From Bacteroidales bacterium (GTDB taxonomy: Bacteria > Bacteroidota > Bacteroidia > Bacteroidales > WCHB1-69): 64,000 bases of DNA. The notes under the pieces are model-generated. The model did not search any database, was not told the origin of the DNA, and saw only the letters and a program-made list of their open reading frames with translations. Of the stretch, positions 46,098-53,640 are shown piece by piece (position 1 is the stretch's first letter; every line of letters begins with the position of its first letter). Location of the stretch: contig JAGCXN010000006.1 of assembly GCA_017961265.1 (NCBI GenBank), forward strand, positions 1 through 64,000. Direction: 5' to 3'. The position numbers were made by a program, and so were the translations under genes.

Positions 46098-48809
46098 TTA
46101 GGAGCCGCACTTGGAGTAGCCGCAGTTGGAGCAGCAGAGACATCCCTCCTTGTACTCCATCGTGTTCTCCTGACCGCATTTGGGACAAACCACGCCTTTT
46201 GCCTTGGTACCGTCCTTGATGAACTTTTTGAGGGCGCGGATCACGCCGTTTTTCCATGAGTTGATGGTCTCTTCCTTGAAGTTGAGGCCGCCGATGATGT
46301 CGCACACATTCTCAATGGGGAGGCCGTGACGGAGCATGGCAGAAATCATCTTGGCATAGTTCCAGAATTCGGGATTAAAGCAACGGTTGAGGCCGCTGAT
46401 GGTGACTGGGAATCCGTCGCAGTCCTTGTACTGGAAGTCGTACGACTTGGTGCCGTCCTGATGGCGGTTCTTGATGATGACGCCCTGTGTCACGCTCTTG
46501 GGCATAGGCATACGCTCCTCATCGCTCTTGCCAGTGAAGATTTCGTACGGGGTGCCGTCGGCGCGGAGTCCGACGAGGGCCACCCATGCCTCATTGTTAT
46601 TGCGGAAACGGATGACATCAGCTTTCAGCTCGCGGGGGCGTTTCATGTTGACTGCCGGTTTTTCCTCCTCTTTCGGTTTTTCACTGATACCGACGAGGAC
46701 ACCGTCGCGGGAGCCGTCGCGATAGACGGTCATGCCCTTGCAACCGCACTCCCAAGCCCGCTGGTAGAGCTGGCCCACCGTCTCCTCGGTGGTGTCTTTC
46801 GGCAGGTTGATGGTGACAGAGATGGAGTGATCGACCCACTTCTGGATCATGCCCTGCATCTCCACTTTTTTGAGGTAGTCGGTGTCGTTGGCCATCGCCT
46901 TGTAGTAGGGTGATTTGGCGACGATCTCATTGATTTCCGCCTCCGGCATGTTGCTGAAGGTGCTGGTATCATAGCCGTTTACCTCGGCCCATTTGAGGAA
47001 TTTCTGATGGAAGACGAAAAACTCCTCGAACTGGTCGCCGTTCACGTCGCGAACGATGGTGCGGTCGGACTTGATGTCGTTGGGGTTGACTTTTCTTCTG
47101 CGCTTATAGACCACGTTGAAGGCGGGTTCGATGCCAGAGGTGGTCTGGGTGCAGATGCTCACGCTGCCCGTAGGAGCGATGGTGAGCAGGGCGATGTTGC
47201 GGCGACCGTAGCGGGTCATACGGTCATACAGTTTCTCATCGGCCTTCTTGATGCGTTGGATGAACGGGTTGCGGGCCTCCTTGACGCTGCTATAGACGGG
47301 GAAAGCACCGCGCTCTTTCGCCATTGTGACGGAAGAACCGTAAGCGGCCAGGCAGAGCTGTTTGTGGATTTCGGTGGAGAAAGCGTTGCTTTCGTCGGTA
47401 CCGTAGCGGATACCGAGGGCGGCCAGCATGTCTCCTTCGGCGGTGATGCCGAGGCCGGTGCGGCGGCCCTTCAACGACTGTGACCGGATCTTCTGCCAAA
47501 GGTCGCGTTCCACCCGTTTGAGTTCTTCCGGTTCCGGATCGCTTTCGATCTTGTTGAGAATCTGGTCCACCTTTTCCAGTTCGAGGTCGATGATGTCGTC
47601 CATCAGGCGCTGGGCGCTGGCGACGTGCTGTTTGAACAACGGCATATTAAAGGTGGCTTTGTCCGTGAATGGGTTATCAACGTAGCTGTAAAGGTTAATG
47701 GCTATCAGACGGCAGCTGTCGTACGGACAAAGCGGAATTTCGCCGCAGGGGTTAGTGGACACGGTGAGGAAACCTTCGTCGGCGTAACAGTCGGGAACGG
47801 CCTCGCGGTGGATGGTGTCCCAGAAGAGGACGCCGGGTTCGGCCGACTTCCATGCGTTATAGACGATTTTGGTCCACAGTTTGCCTGCGTCGATTTGTTG
47901 AACAACTTTAGGATTCTTTGAATTAATCGGGTATTGCTGGGTGTAGGGAGTGCCGTTCTTGACACACTCCATAAATTCGTCGTCAATCTTGACGGAGACG
48001 TTAGCGCCGGTGATTTTCCCTTCGGTCATCTTGGCGTCAATGAACTTCTCGGCGTCGGGGTGTTTGATGGAGACGGTAAGCATGAGGGCACCGCGGCGAC
48101 CGTCCTGAGCCACTTCACGGGTGGAGTTGGAGTAGCGTTCCATGAAGGGCACGAGGCCGGTGGAGGTGAGGGCGCAGTTCTGCACGCCGCTGCCGGCAGG
48201 GCGGATGGAGGACAGGTCGTGACCGACGCCGCCGCGCCGTTTCATCAGCTGCACCTGCTCCTCGTCCATCTGCATGATGCCGCCGTAGGAGTCGGCGTTG
48301 TCGCCGTTGCCGATGACGAAGCAGTTGGAGAGGGAGACCACTTGATAGCGGTTGCCGATGCCGGCCATCGGGCTTCCCTGCGGGATGATATACTTGAAGT
48401 CGCGGAGAAGCTCAAAAATCCGGTCCTCGCTCATCGGGTTGGGGTAATGGCGCTCGATGCGGGCGAACTCGCGGGCGAGGCGGCGGTGCATATCGTCGGG
48501 GGTGCGTTCCACCAACTTACCTTCTTTGTTCTTGAGGGCATACTTGTCGATCCACACGCTGGCAGCCAGCTCATCACCGTGGAAGTAGGCGGTGACATCC
48601 GCAAAAATTTCCTTTTTTTCGTACGTCTGTGCATTCTCGTCCATCTCCGGAATGTCCGACTCCATCGGACGGGAAACGGCGGAAACATTCTTGTTCTCCA
48701 TCATATTTTCCATTTGTTGATTTCGTGCCGCCAACAGGGAGGATTCGGCATCTTTCAGTTCCATTTCTGTCAGTGGTTCGTTTTCAAAAAGGGTGTACTC
48801 ATTTTTCAT
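46098..48809 (-). CDS. nrdJ: Adenosylcobalamin-dependent (class II) ribonucleotide reductase
   Basis: 903 residues. It reduces ribonucleotides to deoxyribonucleotides using vitamin B12 as radical source, so it works with or without oxygen. Signatures in order: L-S-N-C-F-V-I-G near residue 165; R-R-G-G-V-G-H-D-L-S-S-I-R (about 193-205); N-P-C-G-E-I-P-L-C near 355 with active-site Cys and Glu; L-T-I-A-P-T-G-S-V-S near 540; and the C-terminal TSCPD-like domain with a terminal zinc-ribbon (C-P-K-C ... C-L-C-C-S-N-C-G-Y-S-K-C) at about 875-903, which re-reduces the active site. No class I or III genes are in the window. I found no cobalamin riboswitch upstream. Confidence 0.95.
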   Translation of the reverse strand: MKNEYTLFENEPLTEMELKDAESSLLAARNQQMENMMENKNVSAVSRPMESDIPEMDENAQTYEKKEIFADVTAYFHGDELAASVWIDKYALKNKEGKLVERTPDDMHRRLAREFARIERHYPNPMSEDRIFELLRDFKYIIPQGSPMAGIGNRYQVVSLSNCFVIGNGDNADSYGGIMQMDEEQVQLMKRRGGVGHDLSSIRPAGSGVQNCALTSTGLVPFMERYSNSTREVAQDGRRGALMLTVSIKHPDAEKFIDAKMTEGKITGANVSVKIDDEFMECVKNGTPYTQQYPINSKNPKVVQQIDAGKLWTKIVYNAWKSAEPGVLFWDTIHREAVPDCYADEGFLTVSTNPCGEIPLCPYDSCRLIAINLYSYVDNPFTDKATFNMPLFKQHVASAQRLMDDIIDLELEKVDQILNKIESDPEPEELKRVERDLWQKIRSQSLKGRRTGLGITAEGDMLAALGIRYGTDESNAFSTEIHKQLCLAAYGSSVTMAKERGAFPVYSSVKEARNPFIQRIKKADEKLYDRMTRYGRRNIALLTIAPTGSVSICTQTTSGIEPAFNVVYKRRRKVNPNDIKSDRTIVRDVNGDQFEEFFVFHQKFLKWAEVNGYDTSTFSNMPEAEINEIVAKSPYYKAMANDTDYLKKVEMQGMIQKWVDHSISVTINLPKDTTEETVGQLYQRAWECGCKGMTVYRDGSRDGVLVGISEKPKEEEKPAVNMKRPRELKADVIRFRNNNEAWVALVGLRADGTPYEIFTGKSDEERMPMPKSVTQGVIIKNRHQDGTKSYDFQYKDCDGFPVTISGLNRCFNPEFWNYAKMISAMLRHGLPIENVCDIIGGLNFKEETINSWKNGVIRALKKFIKDGTKAKGVVCPKCGQENTMEYKEGCLCCSNCGYSKCGS

Positions 48810-48899
48810 ACAAGTCGCATTTAACGTTGAATAAGCAGACGTACTATTGACTGATTATTAGATGATTATAAAATAATGATTGGGCTTTGAAAGCGATTA

Positions 48900-48907
48900 C
48901 AAAAGTA
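48900..48907 (-). promoter_or_regulatory. Possible -7 box (TACTTTTG) for nrdJ
   Basis: The plus strand CAAAAGTA is TACTTTTG on the minus strand, about 90 bases upstream of the nrdJ start. No convincing TTG box. Confidence 0.4.
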
Positions 48908-49063
48908 TTTTTTTTGCCCCGATTTTCGTCATTTTTTTTCCTTTTATTATCAACAAATTTCCGTTGAAATTTTTACAAACTGACTTATAGGAAATTACAA
49001 TTTTTGAGGATTTTTTTTCAGCGAAATGGGAAGTTATTAACATTTTTTGGCATAATAGTAACA

Positions 49064-49183
49064 GTATTACCTACTACTTACTTATTACTTATTACTTATT
49101 ACTTATTACTTATCACCTACTACCTATTACTCATTACTTATTACTTATTACTTATTACCTATTACTTATTACCTATTACCCTA
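49064..49183. repeat. Long heptamer array (ATTACTT type, about 17 units)
   Basis: About 17 consecutive 7-base units, mostly ATTACTT with ATTACCT, ACTACCT, ATCACCT and ATTACTC variants. TAC recurs every seven bases. It is in one orientation only, unlike the inverted pairs at 28225 and 29562. Confidence 0.85.
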
Positions 49184-49264
49184 AATTATGGCTTCCCCAC
49201 AAATAAGGAGCTACCTCGGATATATTCCCCCAATTTTGGTATGTGAGCACTTTTGAAGCGCCCA

Positions 49265-49272
49265 TATTTTTG
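49265..49272 (+). promoter_or_regulatory. -7 box (TATTTTTG) for the porin-imelysin operon
   Basis: TATTTTTG fits TAnnTTTG and lies 21 bases before the ATG at 49294. It falls inside the longer frame starting at 49243, which argues against that upstream start. Confidence 0.6.
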
Positions 49273-49293
49273 CACTCTCAAATCCATTATGAT

Positions 49294-50643
49294 ATGGCAA
49301 AGAAAATCCAACTCCTTCTACTGGTTGTTACAATCCTCCTTGCAAGTCCGCTAAACGCCCAATTCACAGTTAGTTCCACTCCCGACAATGCTGCCGTCTC
49401 CGACAGCATCAAGCCGAAAAGCCGTCTCACCATTGGTGGGTATGGCGAAGCGGTTTACAAATACAATTTTTACAGCGACAATATGTTCCGTTATTCGCAT
49501 GCCGAAAAGTACGCGGATGCGAAAGGGCACGGCCGTGTGGATCTGCCGCACGCCGTCTTTATGATAGGTTATGATTTCGGCAAGGGCTGGACCTTCAATG
49601 CGGAAATCGAGTTTGAACACGGCGGCACCGAAGCGGCGGTGGAGGTGGAGGCGGAAGAGACCGGTGAGTTCGAGAAGGAGATTGAACGCGGCGGCGAGGT
49701 GGCCCTCGAACAATTCTGGCTCCAGAAGTCGTTTTTGGATTCCAAGATCAACATCCGCCTCGGACACATCGTCGTTCCCGTGGGAGGCACCAACAACGCC
49801 CATCTGCCGAGCGAATTCTTCGGTGTCTATCGTCCCGAAGGCGAGAACACCATCATCCCGTGCACATGGCACGAGACTGGCATCGAGCTGTGGGGCAAAA
49901 TCAAAGGGTGGCGTTACGACGTGATGGTGATGCCCGCCCTCAACTCCAATATGTTCAACGCTTCCGGCTGGATTCACGACGGCAACGCCTCGCCCTACGA
50001 GTTCAAGGTGGCCAACAAACTGGCCGTCGCCGCCCGCATCGACAACAGCAGTGTCAAGGGTCTCCGCATCGGGCTCAGCGGATACGCCGGCAACTGCTTC
50101 AACAACGACATCGTCACAGATGGCAAGTCCTCGAAATACGCCAAGGTGAAAGGGACGGTGCTCATCGGCGCCCTCGATTTCAAATACAGCTACGGCGGTT
50201 TCCTGATGCGTGGCAGCGGCCTCTACGGGCACCTCGGCGATGCCGGCCTCATCTCCACCTACAATGCCTCACAGGTCAACAGCTCACAGTCGCCCTACCC
50301 CCACACGCTGGTCGGGAAGTCGGCTTGGACCGCAGGCATCGAGGCGGGCTACGACATCTTCCACCACCTGAAAAGCACCTCCAAGGCATTGGGACAGAAG
50401 TTCTACCTTTTCGTGCGTTACGAGTACTACGACTCCTACGTACCTGTCGCAGACGCTACCCCCTACCCTTGGAGCGAGCGGCACTGCATCTCCGGCGGCA
50501 TCAACTACCGGCCCATCCCCGAAATCATCCTTAAAGCGGAAGGCGGCATCCGTCTGCTCCGTTCACAATACAACCAAGAGCCGTGGTTCGCCATCGGCGC
50601 AACGTGGGCGGCATTCTTTAAGAAATTGAAATTTGAAAAATGA
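49294..50643 (+). CDS. Porin-like outer-membrane beta-barrel protein
   Basis: 449 residues from the ATG at 49294 (M-A-K-K-I-Q), with a clean signal peptide (L-L-L-L-V-V-T-I-L-L-A-S-P-L-N-A-Q). The mature protein shows alternating aromatic/hydrophobic strands, starting with L-T-I-G-G-Y-G-E-A-V-Y-K-Y and ending in W-F-A-I-G-A-T-W-A-A-F-F, like a Bacteroidota porin of the phosphate-selective-porin type. An acidic Glu-rich loop lies near residues 115-140. It heads a run with an imelysin lipoprotein and a di-heme oxidoreductase, so a metal or iron-complex channel is a reasonable inference, but substrate specificity cannot be read from sequence. The final residues K-K-L-K-F-E-K are unusual for a barrel end, which commonly finishes with an aromatic. 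Confidence 0.75.
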   Translation: MAKKIQLLLLVVTILLASPLNAQFTVSSTPDNAAVSDSIKPKSRLTIGGYGEAVYKYNFYSDNMFRYSHAEKYADAKGHGRVDLPHAVFMIGYDFGKGWTFNAEIEFEHGGTEAAVEVEAEETGEFEKEIERGGEVALEQFWLQKSFLDSKINIRLGHIVVPVGGTNNAHLPSEFFGVYRPEGENTIIPCTWHETGIELWGKIKGWRYDVMVMPALNSNMFNASGWIHDGNASPYEFKVANKLAVAARIDNSSVKGLRIGLSGYAGNCFNNDIVTDGKSSKYAKVKGTVLIGALDFKYSYGGFLMRGSGLYGHLGDAGLISTYNASQVNSSQSPYPHTLVGKSAWTAGIEAGYDIFHHLKSTSKALGQKFYLFVRYEYYDSYVPVADATPYPWSERHCISGGINYRPIPEIILKAEGGIRLLRSQYNQEPWFAIGATWAAFFKKLKFEK

Positions 50644-50670
50644 AAATTGGAATCAAATAAATAAACAATT

Positions 50671-51819
50671 ATGAAAAACAACCTTTTTATCATTTCAGTT
50701 CTATGCACGATGATGTGCATGATGGTTTCCTGTCACAAGGATGACAATGTGCAAACCGTTGACGAAATTCACGCTGCTATTTTGGAACAGTATGTAAACA
50801 ACACGATTTCACCGACTTACAAGAATCTAGCAACCAATACGGAGCAGTTGGTGACAGATTTGCAGGCTTTGCGTGCCGACAAAAGCCAGAGCAATCTGAA
50901 CCACGCCTGCGAGACGTTCCTCACCGCACGGGCTTGGTGGGAGAAGAGCGAGGCGTTCCTGTTCGGTGCCGCCTCCGACTTCGGTATCGACCCGCACATT
51001 GACTCGTGGCCATTGGACGTGGACGCTTTCAACACGATGATGGCCAACACTGCTCAGATTCAGGCGATGGACGCGGAGGACGGTGACGAATATGCCGGTG
51101 AAAAACTCGGCAACTCGCTGCTCGGCTTCCACGGTATCGAATACATCCTTTTCAGCAACGGCGCCCCCAAGAGCGTGAGCGAAATCACCGACTTGCAGCT
51201 GATTTACGCCATCGCAGTGGCCGGCGACCTGCGCAACCGCTGCTACCAACTTGAAGTCAGCTGGATCGGCAACGCTGCGCCCAAAGCCCACCGCGACAAA
51301 GTGGAGGATCTGGAACTGAACAGCACCGTGAACGGCGGTGACTTCAGCTACGGCGAGAACCTCCGCAAAGCCGGCACCCTTGGCAGCACCTACCCCAGCA
51401 GCGCCAGCGGCCTGATGGCCATCATCGACGGCTGCCGCACTATCGCCGACGAGGTGGGTACATCCAAAATCGGCAAGCCATTCAACGGCGAAGATCCCAA
51501 CTACATCGAATCCCCCTATAGCCACAAGTCCATCGAAGACTTCTACAACAATATATTGAGTATCGAAAACGCTTACTACGGCGGTGTGGAAGGGATGCAG
51601 GTTGAATCCGGCTCGCTCCATTCCTACATCAAAAGCCTTGATGAGAATTTGGACAACCGCGTGGTCGCCGCCATCAACAACGCCAAAAACAAGATTCACG
51701 CCATGCCCGCCCCGTTCGTACAGAATTACACCAGTTCCGCCAACGGTGACGCCATCGCCGCCTGCCAATCCCTCGATGCCGTCCTGTCCGAAGTCAACAG
51801 CTTGATCAGCCAACAGTAA
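50671..51819 (+). CDS. Imelysin-family lipoprotein (M75-like)
   Basis: 382 residues. The N-terminus is a lipoprotein signal (M-C-M-M-V-S-C-H, acylated Cys near residue 21). The mature domain is imelysin/ICMP-like: an all-helical double four-helix bundle with the G-x-H-x-x-E motif, seen as G-F-H-G-I-E-Y at residues 152-158 (His154, Glu157), and a D-S-W-P-L-D-V-D segment near 110. Imelysin-like proteins are mostly iron-regulated periplasmic or surface proteins. Despite the M75 peptidase name, the enzymatic activity of many members is doubtful. It sits 27 bp after the porin and upstream of the di-heme oxidoreductase, a pairing found in iron-uptake loci of other bacteria. Confidence 0.9.
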   Translation: MKNNLFIISVLCTMMCMMVSCHKDDNVQTVDEIHAAILEQYVNNTISPTYKNLATNTEQLVTDLQALRADKSQSNLNHACETFLTARAWWEKSEAFLFGAASDFGIDPHIDSWPLDVDAFNTMMANTAQIQAMDAEDGDEYAGEKLGNSLLGFHGIEYILFSNGAPKSVSEITDLQLIYAIAVAGDLRNRCYQLEVSWIGNAAPKAHRDKVEDLELNSTVNGGDFSYGENLRKAGTLGSTYPSSASGLMAIIDGCRTIADEVGTSKIGKPFNGEDPNYIESPYSHKSIEDFYNNILSIENAYYGGVEGMQVESGSLHSYIKSLDENLDNRVVAAINNAKNKIHAMPAPFVQNYTSSANGDAIAACQSLDAVLSEVNSLISQQ

Positions 51820-51820
51820 T

Positions 51821-51940
51821 TAGGGGATAGGGTTCAGTGAATAGGGGACAGTAGAGGAATCCCCTTCTATGTAGAAGGGGTGGCCGTAGGCCGGGGTAGT
51901 AGGATTTGTAAAAAGTAAAAGGTAAAAGGTAATAAGTTTT
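51821..51940. repeat. Intergenic heptamer arrays flanking double-hairpin copy 4
   Basis: Left part (51821-51856): GGGGATA, GGGTTCA, GTGAATA, GGGGACA, GTAGAGG, the reverse-complement type of the array at 28367. Right part (51908-51935): AAAAGTA, AAAGGTA, AAAGGTA, ATAAGTT. Between them lies copy 4 of the double-hairpin element. Confidence 0.6.
51861..51902 (+). repeat. Double-hairpin dispersed element, copy 4
   Basis: Same sequence as copy 2: CCCCTTCTA / TAGAAGGGG, GGCC-GTA-GGCC, tail GGGTAGTAG. Located about 9.4 kb away from copies 1-3, between the imelysin and di-heme genes. Confidence 0.8.
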
Positions 51941-51959
51941 ATTATTTAATATATTGATC

Positions 51960-53540
51960 ATGAAACATCTAATATCACATTTTAAAATAGCAAGTTTGAT
52001 TTTGGCCGGTCTGTTGCTATTGAACGGCTGCCATAAGGACGAACCCGAGCCGGACGAGCCGCTGGCCTGGATTGAAGAAGAAACTTACGCAGGTGGAAAG
52101 TTGGGGACGACCTTCAACGCTTCGTCGTCCGCCTACGAAGATCCTGCGCCTGCCGTGACAGACATTGCCGCTTTCAAGTACGGTGAGTACCTGTTTGAGC
52201 GCGATTTCACGCAGAACACGCCGCCGTTCAACGGACTGGGCCCGTTATATATCCGCAGTTCCTGTATCGCCTGTCACCCGGGCTACGGGCACGGCAAGCG
52301 GATGGACCGCTACGCCGCTGGCGACTGGGGCAACGGCTACCTTCTGGTGGTGACTGATCAAAACGACAACTACATCTCCTCGCTGACGGGCATGCCGCAG
52401 ACCAAGGCCGTGCCGCCGTTCAAGGCACCCATCGACGAATCGCAAATCCAGATCACGTGGCTCCCGTACACCGACGAATGGGGCAACCGTTTTCCCGACG
52501 GCGAGAGCTACAGCCTGATTTATCCGGAGGTGCATATTCCCGCTTCCGCCTACTACGTACCGTTGGAGTCGGGTGGCAACACGATTCCTTACGGCAGCGA
52601 AATCGTGCGTTTAGAGTCCACCATCGGCATCTACGGCACCGGCCTGCTGGACGCCATTCCGGACGACTCTCTGAGAGAGCAATACCGCAAGGAGTACGAA
52701 GCCGGCGCGAACCTCAACCCTGCGATGTGGGCCGGCAACGACTGGGCACCGAGCGGACTTTACGGCAGCACCAATCATCCCAAACGGTTCACCTACGCCT
52801 GTAGTCGTGGTCCTTTGCAAGACGGACCTGGTGCCAATGCCATTTGGAATATCACCAACGTGACCCGCGGTGACCGCCGTTACCACTACATGACCAACAC
52901 TTACGCCCGCACTGCCTCACAAGACCCGCAGGTGCAAGCCGAATTTTACAACTATTTCCCCGAATACAATGTGACGGGCAATCCCGAAACCGACATCTAC
53001 AACTATCTGACCTCACACGATCTGCCTGCGGAAATGTCGAACGATGACTATGTGAACCTGATGGTGTGGCACCGTGGTTTGGCCGTGCCCGCCGCCCGTA
53101 ACCTCGACAATGCCAAGGTGCAGCGCGGACGCGAACTGTTCCGCCAGATCGGCTGCGCCAGCTGCCACCGTCCCAGCTGGACGACCGGCAACGACCGCTT
53201 CACCGATCCCAACGGCTTCTTCACCACCGCCGACCAGCGCCTGCCGCGCTACCCGAAACAGAAAATCTGGCCCTATACCGATATGATCCAGCACAAGCTG
53301 CACATGCAGAACGACATCCGTACCGGCTGGTGCCGCACCACCCCGCTGTGGGGACGCGGCCTCTCCGCCATCTGCACCGGCGCCTCCGACCGTCTGCACG
53401 ACTGCCGCGCACGCAACGTCATCGAGGCCATCATGTGGCACGGTTCCTCCCAGAGTGATGCCCGCTGGACCGTCGAGAAATTCCGCAACCTCAGCAAGGA
53501 GGACCGCGACGCCATCGTGCAATTCATCAATGCCATTTAA
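51960..53540 (+). CDS. Di-heme oxidoreductase (DHOR/DUF1111) lipoprotein
   Basis: 526 residues from the ATG at 51960 (an upstream TTG at 51954 is less likely). Lipobox L-L-L-N-G-C puts an acylated Cys near residue 22. Two c-type heme sites are visible: C-I-A-C-H at 102-106 and C-A-S-C-H at 399-403, plus the conserved W-C-R-T-T-P-L-W-G-R-G segment near 460. DHOR proteins are MauG/cytochrome-c-peroxidase-like and frequently pair with imelysins. The role is probably an envelope redox step in iron handling, which is inference. Heme attachment would require CcsBA, encoded 100 bp downstream. Confidence 0.92.
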   Translation: MKHLISHFKIASLILAGLLLLNGCHKDEPEPDEPLAWIEEETYAGGKLGTTFNASSSAYEDPAPAVTDIAAFKYGEYLFERDFTQNTPPFNGLGPLYIRSSCIACHPGYGHGKRMDRYAAGDWGNGYLLVVTDQNDNYISSLTGMPQTKAVPPFKAPIDESQIQITWLPYTDEWGNRFPDGESYSLIYPEVHIPASAYYVPLESGGNTIPYGSEIVRLESTIGIYGTGLLDAIPDDSLREQYRKEYEAGANLNPAMWAGNDWAPSGLYGSTNHPKRFTYACSRGPLQDGPGANAIWNITNVTRGDRRYHYMTNTYARTASQDPQVQAEFYNYFPEYNVTGNPETDIYNYLTSHDLPAEMSNDDYVNLMVWHRGLAVPAARNLDNAKVQRGRELFRQIGCASCHRPSWTTGNDRFTDPNGFFTTADQRLPRYPKQKIWPYTDMIQHKLHMQNDIRTGWCRTTPLWGRGLSAICTGASDRLHDCRARNVIEAIMWHGSSQSDARWTVEKFRNLSKEDRDAIVQFINAI

Positions 53541-53585
53541 ATTTTTCTATGCCATACAAGATGTTTTTATTTTAGGTTGTTTTTT

Positions 53586-53616
53586 TGTAGAGACGTCATA
53601 ATATGGCGTCTCTACA
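53586..53616. repeat. TGTAGAGACG palindrome (copy B)
   Basis: Arms TGTAGAGACG (53586-53595) and CGTCTCTACA (53607-53616) are perfectly complementary, and CATA/TATG pair within the loop. It lies 25 bases upstream of ccsBA. A related palindrome is at 28329. Confidence 0.7.
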
Positions 53617-53640
53617 TTCGTTTAATCAAAATCTTATCCA

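Larger units (their letters stand above)
48810..49293. other. AT-rich intergenic region between divergent nrdJ and the porin gene
   Basis: It contains the possible nrdJ -7 box, a very AT-rich stretch with oligo-T tracts (48908-49060), the long heptamer array (49064-49183) and the -7 box of the plus-strand gene (49265). No gene or RNA was recognised. Confidence 0.6.

Noticed and set aside
48810..49000. Cobalamin riboswitch upstream of nrdJ
   Set aside because: No B12-box-like GCCACTG motif or suitable helices were visible in the AT-rich leader.
49064..49183. Possible CRISPR or satellite array
   Set aside because: Units are 7 bp with no spacers, so it is a simple tandem array and not a CRISPR.
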